Of a stretch of 25,284 nucleotides of DNA, positions 21,459-25,284 are shown piece by piece. Below the pieces are notes generated by a model, which worked only from the letters and a program-made list of their open reading frames with translations, searched no databases and was not told the origin of the DNA. Both the position numbers and the translations under genes were made by a program. This DNA comes from CAZRIP01 sp964600165 (GTDB lineage: Bacteria > Elusimicrobiota > Elusimicrobia > UBA1565 > UBA9628): contig CAZRIP010000051.1 in the NCBI GenBank assembly GCA_964600165.1, positions 1-25,284 of the forward strand, read 5' to 3'. Positions within the stretch are counted from its first letter, which is position 1. Every line of letters begins with the position of its first letter.

Positions 21459-22452
21459 CGCCATCGATCTCGCCTCGACGCGCGTCGGCGGCGAAGTCCT
21501 CCTCGCCAACGACGATTTTTTCGCGCCCAAGGAGAATCTTCTCAAGCCCGAGGCCGCCGTCTGGATCGAGGACAAGTACACGCCGAAAGGGAAGTGGATG
21601 GACGGCTGGGAGACGCGCCGGCGCCGCACGCCGGGCTTCGACTGGTGCGTGCTCAAGCTCGGGCTGCGCGGCGTCGTGCGGGGCGTCGACGTCGACACCT
21701 CGTATTTCACCGGCAACTACCCCGAGCACTGCTCGATCGAGGCCTGCGACGCGCCGGCCGGCGCCAAGGCGGCCGACCTCGTCAAAGACCCCTCGCTTTG
21801 GGTGGAGATCCTGCCCAAGACGGCGCTCAAGGGCGGCTCGTCGAATCAATTCAACGTCAAGAGCCTGCGCCCCTGGACGCACCTGCGCTTGAACATCTTC
21901 CCCGACGGCGGCGTCGCGCGCCTGCGCTGCTACGGCGACGTCGTGCCGGATTGGGAGCGCGCGGCCGCCGACGGCAAGATCGTCGACCTCGCGGCCGTCG
22001 AGAACGCGGGCGTCGCCGTGGCGCAGTCCGACATGTTTTACGGCAAGGCCAACAACATGCTGATGCCCGGCCGAGCCAAGAACATGGGCGACGGCTGGGA
22101 GACCAAGCGCCGCCGCGGCCCCGGGCACGACTGGGCGATCGTCAAGCTGGGCGCGCCCGGCATGCTGTCTAAGGTCGAGGTCGACACGAACCACTTCAAA
22201 GGGAACTATCCGGACGCCTTCTCTCTGGAAGGCTACGGCGGCCCGAGCGTCACGGCCGCGGCGCTTTCCTCGAGCGACATCCCGTGGACCGAGATCATCC
22301 CGCGCACCAAGCTCTCGGCGCACAAGCGCCATTACTTCGCCGTTTCGCCGGCGACGCCGTTCTCCTACGCCCGCCTCAACATCTATCCCGACGGCGGCGT
22401 CAGCCGCTTGAGGCTCTGGGGGCGGCTCGACCGCCGGACGCAGGATGCCTGA
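21445..22452 (+). CDS. alc: Allantoicase
   Basis: Hydrolyses allantoate to ureidoglycolate and urea. The 335 residues consist of two homologous halves, as in the family: first KYTPKGKWMDGWETRRRRTPGFDWCVLKLG with VDVDTSYFTGNYPEHCSIEAC, then AKNMGDGWETKRRRGPGHDWAIVKLG with VEVDTNHFKGNYPDAFSLEGY. Each half ends in a jelly-roll strand set such as THLRLNIFPDGGVARLR and YARLNIYPDGGVSRLR. The N-terminus FSDAIDLASTRVGGEVLLANDDFFAPKENLLK is diagnostic. I prefer the ATG at 21445 (14-base overlap with allantoinase) because family N-termini begin about there; an ATG at 21391 would add 18 unlike residues and lengthen the overlap to 68 bases. Confidence 0.92.
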   Translation: MSFSDAIDLASTRVGGEVLLANDDFFAPKENLLKPEAAVWIEDKYTPKGKWMDGWETRRRRTPGFDWCVLKLGLRGVVRGVDVDTSYFTGNYPEHCSIEACDAPAGAKAADLVKDPSLWVEILPKTALKGGSSNQFNVKSLRPWTHLRLNIFPDGGVARLRCYGDVVPDWERAAADGKIVDLAAVENAGVAVAQSDMFYGKANNMLMPGRAKNMGDGWETKRRRGPGHDWAIVKLGAPGMLSKVEVDTNHFKGNYPDAFSLEGYGGPSVTAAALSSSDIPWTEIIPRTKLSAHKRHYFAVSPATPFSYARLNIYPDGGVSRLRLWGRLDRRTQDA

Positions 22453-22954
22453 GCTTCCCGTCGTCAACGCCTGGACCAAAGAAAAGGCCTACGAGGAGCT
22501 CCTGCGCTGCTGCGGCTCGCGGCGCTGGGCCGAGCGCATGACGGCCGAGCGGCCCTTCGCCAACGACTCCGACCTTTTCACGAGCGCCGCGCAGATCTGG
22601 TTCGCGCTCGAGCCCGCCCACTGGCTCGAGGCTTTCGAGGCGCACCCGCGCATCGGCGGCAAGGACGCGCTGCGCGAGAAGTTCAAGAAGACGGCCGACT
22701 GGGCCAAGGGCGAGCAGTCGCGCGTCAAGGAAGCCACCGAGGAAATCCTCGACGCCCTCGCCCGGGGCAACGAGGCCTATGAGAAGAAGTTCGGCCACAT
22801 CTTCATCGTCTGCGCCAGCGGCAAGAGCGCCGAGGAAATGCTCGAGGCCCTGCGCTTGCGGCTCAACCACGACGACCTGACCGAGCTGCGCATCGCCGCC
22901 GGCGAGCAGGAAAAGATCACCGCGATCCGCCTTCAAAAGCTGTTAAATTCTTAA
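22445..22954 (+). CDS. uraD: OHCU decarboxylase (UraD)
   Basis: Converts 2-oxo-4-hydroxy-4-carboxy-5-ureidoimidazoline to (S)-allantoin, the last step from urate. The 169 residues match the family. The catalytic His is H67 in EAHPRIGGKDALREKF, followed by GEQSRV, where the conserved Glu and Gln lie, and by GHIFIVCASGKSAEEMLEALRLRLNHD. The helix-rich remainder agrees with the known all-alpha fold. The start overlaps the allantoicase end by eight bases. UraD and UraH are encoded as separate, adjacent genes rather than as the fused protein found in some bacteria. Confidence 0.92.
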   Translation: MPELPVVNAWTKEKAYEELLRCCGSRRWAERMTAERPFANDSDLFTSAAQIWFALEPAHWLEAFEAHPRIGGKDALREKFKKTADWAKGEQSRVKEATEEILDALARGNEAYEKKFGHIFIVCASGKSAEEMLEALRLRLNHDDLTELRIAAGEQEKITAIRLQKLLNS

Positions 22955-22968
22955 TAGACTCCTCCTGG

Positions 22969-23307
22969 ATGAGCCCGATCACGACCCACGTGCTCGACGT
23001 CGCGCGCGGCGTCCCCGCCCAAGGGATCAACGTGCGCCTCGAGCTCAAGGACAAGAGCGGTTGGAAGACGCTGGCCGAGGACATGACCGACGCCGACGGC
23101 CGCGCGCGCGAGCTGCTCGATGAAGGCGCGAAGCTCGAGCACGGCACCTACCGCCTGACGTTTCAGACCGGCGAGTATTTCAAGCATCAGAAAGCCAAGG
23201 GCTTCTTCCCTCTCGTCGAGATCACCTTCGACGTGACCGAAAGCCGCCACTATCACGTGCCGCTGCTGCTCTCGCCGTTCGGCTATTCCACCTACCGGGG
23301 AAGCTGA
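22969..23307 (+). CDS. uraH: 5-hydroxyisourate hydrolase (UraH, transthyretin-like)
   Basis: Hydrolyses 5-hydroxyisourate to OHCU. The 112 residues carry the family signatures: ITTHVLDVARGVPAQG at the start (catalytic H7), TDADGRARELL in the middle with the conserved Arg, and the C-terminal YRGS that distinguishes the enzyme from vertebrate transthyretin. There is no signal peptide, so it acts in the cytoplasm. It lies 14 bases after uraD; a TAGACT sequence at 22955-22960, eight bases before its ATG, could act as an internal promoter. PuuD follows after four bases. Confidence 0.94.
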   Translation: MSPITTHVLDVARGVPAQGINVRLELKDKSGWKTLAEDMTDADGRARELLDEGAKLEHGTYRLTFQTGEYFKHQKAKGFFPLVEITFDVTESRHYHVPLLLSPFGYSTYRGS

Positions 23308-23311
23308 GGCC

Positions 23312-24127
23312 ATGAGCGACGCTTTGCGCGAGTGGCTCAATCTCGCGCTGCGCTGGTTCCACGTGATCGCCGGGATCATGTGGATCGGGCAGACGTATCT
23401 CTTCAACTGGATGGAGCGCACGTTCACGCCGCCCGACAACCCCGAGACCAAGCCCAACATCTCGGGCGAGCTCTGGATGGTCCACGGCGGCGGCTTCTAC
23501 CTCGTCGAGAAGCAGAAGTGGCCGGAGATCATGCCCCGCGCTCTGCATTGGTTCAAGTACGAGGCTCTTTTCACTTGGATCAGCGGGTTCCTGCTGCTGG
23601 CCGTCGTGTATTGGTCGAGCGCGCCGCTCTTGCCCTACGCCTCGGAGCTGCCGCGCTGGGAAGGAATCTTGCTGTCCGCGGGCTCGCTCGTCGGCGCGCT
23701 GGCGGTCTATCGCCTGATCTGGTTCACGCCGATCGGCGACAACCTCGCCCTCGGCGCCGTCCTCAGCTGGCTCGCCATCGTGGGCTCGACGTGGGCGCTC
23801 GGCAAGGTGTTCTCGGACCGCTCCGCTTTCCTCCACATCGGAGCCATGTTCGGCACGATCATGGTCACGAACGTGTGGATGACGATCCTCCCGAATCAGC
23901 GCAAGATGATGGCGATCACCGAGGCCGGAGGCAAGCCCGAGCAGCGCTTGGCGACGATCTCGGGACGCTGCTCCAAGCACAACACCTACATGTCGGTCCC
24001 GCTGATCTTCACGATGATCAGCAATCATTTCCCCTTTACCTACGACACGGCCTTGGCGCCGTGGATCATGGGCGGCTTCGTGCTCGTCGGGTGGGCCGCC
24101 GCGAAGCTCATTCGAGACGTGCTCTAA
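23312..24127 (+). CDS. puuD: Membrane urate hydroxylase PuuD, N-terminal membrane domain only
   Basis: Oxidises urate to 5-hydroxyisourate at the inner membrane. The 271 residues are the membrane domain of the PuuD family (urate oxidase N-terminal domain): LRWFHVIAGIMWIGQTYLFNWMERTF at the start, GELWMVHGGGFYLVEKQ, FKYEALFTWISGFLLL, DRSAFLHIGAMFGTIMVTNVWMTILPNQRKMM and SKHNTYMSVPLIFTMISNHFPF. About seven helices and conserved histidines H17, H58, H175, H223 and H239 are visible. Characterised PuuD has an additional C-terminal cytochrome c domain; here a TAA ends the protein with no CxxCH anywhere, so electrons must go to a separate carrier. It completes the urate-to-allantoin set with uraH and uraD directly upstream. 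Confidence 0.9.
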   Translation: MSDALREWLNLALRWFHVIAGIMWIGQTYLFNWMERTFTPPDNPETKPNISGELWMVHGGGFYLVEKQKWPEIMPRALHWFKYEALFTWISGFLLLAVVYWSSAPLLPYASELPRWEGILLSAGSLVGALAVYRLIWFTPIGDNLALGAVLSWLAIVGSTWALGKVFSDRSAFLHIGAMFGTIMVTNVWMTILPNQRKMMAITEAGGKPEQRLATISGRCSKHNTYMSVPLIFTMISNHFPFTYDTALAPWIMGGFVLVGWAAAKLIRDVL

Positions 24128-24150
24128 ACGGGGCCGTCAAACAAGTCCGC

Positions 24151-24156
24151 TAGACT
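24151..24156 (+). promoter_or_regulatory. -10 box TAGACT of the barrel-protein gene, leaderless distance
   Basis: GCTAGACT ends six bases before the GTG at 24163. Its spacing matches the other leaderless starts and supports a GTG start at the 5' end of the transcript. Confidence 0.5.
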
Positions 24157-24162
24157 CGCGGC

Positions 24163-25284
24163 GTGACCCCGGCCGCGCTCGCCGCCTTCCTCCTCTTCGC
24201 CGCGCCCGCCCGCGCGCAGGTCGACCCCGATAGGCGCCGCCTCGTGCAGTTCGGCTACGACCAGAACTTCTCGGGCCCGGGCCCGACCGGCGCCTACGCC
24301 TTCTACTACATGAACGAACCCGAGTTCCCGAGCAAGGGCATGAGCTTGCGCGTGGCCCTCGCGCCGGTCTACGTCGACTCCGAGCTCGCGGTCAAGAGCG
24401 CGCTCGGCGAGAACACGGACGTCGGGCTCGGGCTCGCCGGCGGGGGTTTCGCCGACAGCTACGCGGAGGTCCATCAAGGGCACTACGCGCGCGACGAGTC
24501 CTTCGTCGGTCACGGCGGCAAGGCCTCGTTGAGCCTCTACCATCTCTTCGATCCTGGCGCGATGATCCCGCTCAACGGCGTGCTGCGCGGGATCATCTCG
24601 GGCTCGAGCTACAGCAAGACCTCGGACACGGCGGCCGGATTTTCGCTGCCGCCGGACGGGATGACGTACATCACGCGCGCCGGGCTGCGGTTGGGCGGCG
24701 AGCCGCCGCAGCTCATGCCTCGCCGCAGCGCCGAGCTCTCCGTCTGGTACGAGGGCCGTTGGCGGGAGCATCCGAGCGTCTACGGCTTCGACGGCGACCG
24801 CTCCGTCAATCCGCGCGCGGACCTCGTCTGGTCGCGCGCGCTGTTCGCCTACCGGCCCGAGTCCGGGCGGCGGTTCCGCGTCTCGATGGAGGCCGGCACG
24901 AGCCGCAACGCCGACCGGCTCGACACCTATCGCCTCGGCGGGTTCCTTCCCTTCGCCTCGGAGTTCCCGCTGTCGATCCCGGGCTTTTACAACGGCGAGA
25001 TCTCGGCGCGCAGGTATGTCTTGATGACCGGGCTCATCGAGCAGCCGCTCGATGAGCAAAAGCGCTGGAGCGCCGACCTTTTCGGCTCGGCGGCGGACAC
25101 GACCTACCTCCAAGGCCTCGGGCAGCAGGGGCCCTGGAACGAAGGCGCGGGGGTGGGCTTGGTCTACGACTCGCCGAACGCCGTTTGGAAGGTCGCGTCG
25201 GGCTACGCCTACGGCATCTCGGCGATCCGCGCCGGCGGCCGCGGCGCGCACAGCGCCATGCTGCTCGTCCAGCTCGACCTCGAG
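24163..25284 (+). CDS. Outer-membrane beta-barrel protein, D15/surface-antigen-like (3' end outside window)
   Basis: The frame from GTG 24163 stays open for 374 codons to the window end. A signal peptide (TPAALAAFLLFAAPARA) is cut before QVDPDRRR. The rest alternates short strands: MSLRVALAPVYVDSELAVKS, SLSLYHLFDPG, AELSVWYEGRWRE, FRVSMEAGTSR, then DTYRLGGFLPFASEFPLSIPGFYNGEISARRYVLMTGLIEQPLD and GAGVGLVYDSPNAVWKVASGYAYG, with HSAMLLVQLDLE at the window edge. The RLGG...PGFYNGEISARRYVLM segment resembles the C-terminal barrel of Omp85/D15-type surface antigens, but no POTRA domain is seen at the N-terminus. It is probably a lone barrel; function unknown. Confidence 0.7.
   Translation, partial: MTPAALAAFLLFAAPARAQVDPDRRRLVQFGYDQNFSGPGPTGAYAFYYMNEPEFPSKGMSLRVALAPVYVDSELAVKSALGENTDVGLGLAGGGFADSYAEVHQGHYARDESFVGHGGKASLSLYHLFDPGAMIPLNGVLRGIISGSSYSKTSDTAAGFSLPPDGMTYITRAGLRLGGEPPQLMPRRSAELSVWYEGRWREHPSVYGFDGDRSVNPRADLVWSRALFAYRPESGRRFRVSMEAGTSRNADRLDTYRLGGFLPFASEFPLSIPGFYNGEISARRYVLMTGLIEQPLDEQKRWSADLFGSAADTTYLQGLGQQGPWNEGAGVGLVYDSPNAVWKVASGYAYGISAIRAGGRGAHSAMLLVQLDLE

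Noticed and set aside
22955..22960. TAGACT before uraH as a firm internal promoter
   Set aside because: It lacks the GC before TA seen in the other boxes and lies inside a continuous operon; kept only as a remark in the uraH entry.
1..25284. tRNA, rRNA, CRISPR arrays, riboswitches, insertion sequences, integrases
   Set aside because: Looked for on both strands; no cloverleaf, direct-repeat array, transposase-like frame or recognisable riboswitch core was found.

Overview
The window is a gene-dense stretch of a GC-rich bacterial chromosome in which third codon positions are almost always G or C. The organism is Gram-negative: there is a TonB protein, a TonB-dependent receptor, an LpxL/HtrB-type lipid A acyltransferase and a C-terminal outer-membrane barrel protein. 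Several genes have a TANNAT-type -10 box only 5-9 nt before the start codon, which points to leaderless transcripts. My best guess at the phylum is a high-GC uncultivated lineage such as Elusimicrobiota. That is a guess from style and gene content; there is no rRNA or marker gene here to prove it. I see no tRNA, rRNA, CRISPR array, insertion sequence or phage gene.

Layout. 1-4511 (+): the 3' end of tonB, a TonB-dependent receptor, a secreted/three-helix membrane protein, undecaprenyl-diphosphatase UppP and a 64-aa protein, all tightly packed. 4512-6898 (+): a 50-aa ORF abutting a lipid A acyltransferase, then an RhlE-like DEAD-box helicase. 6899-7008 holds a perfect AT-rich inverted repeat. 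7009-7578 (+): a GNAT acetyltransferase. 7575-11083 (-): two exported metallopeptidases (M3 and M28) in one operon, transcribed away from a histidine-phosphatase gene and aspartokinase (11135-13012, +). 13009-13530 (-): a secreted repeat-rich protein. 13655-16046 (+): an Ig-like small protein, a hairpin-and-promoter-rich gap, a 57-aa basic ORF and a DCC/lipase-maturation-factor fusion. 16043-17331 (-): a YceI protein and an O-methyltransferase, divergent from an SDR oxidoreductase at 17369.

18149-24127 (+) is the metabolic core. It is an almost uninterrupted set of genes for purine-ring degradation: 8-oxoguanine deaminase-like amidohydrolase, MobA-like nucleotidyltransferase, allantoinase, allantoicase, OHCU decarboxylase, 5-hydroxyisourate hydrolase and the membrane urate hydroxylase PuuD. 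Read as a pathway it runs 8-oxoguanine -> urate -> 5-hydroxyisourate -> OHCU -> allantoin -> allantoate -> ureidoglycolate + urea. There is no xanthine dehydrogenase in the window, and PuuD lacks the C-terminal cytochrome c domain of the characterised protein. The last gene (24163 to the window edge) is a partial outer-membrane barrel protein with its own promoter.

The most unusual signals are non-coding in style. Two long perfect palindromes (28 and 26 bp, unrelated in sequence) lie inside the reading frame of the nucleotidyltransferase gene. A recurrent GCTANNAT box sits at leaderless distance from start codons. A symmetric divergent promoter lies between the YceI and SDR genes. A hairpin plus a promoter with a palindromic spacer sits at 13958-14020.
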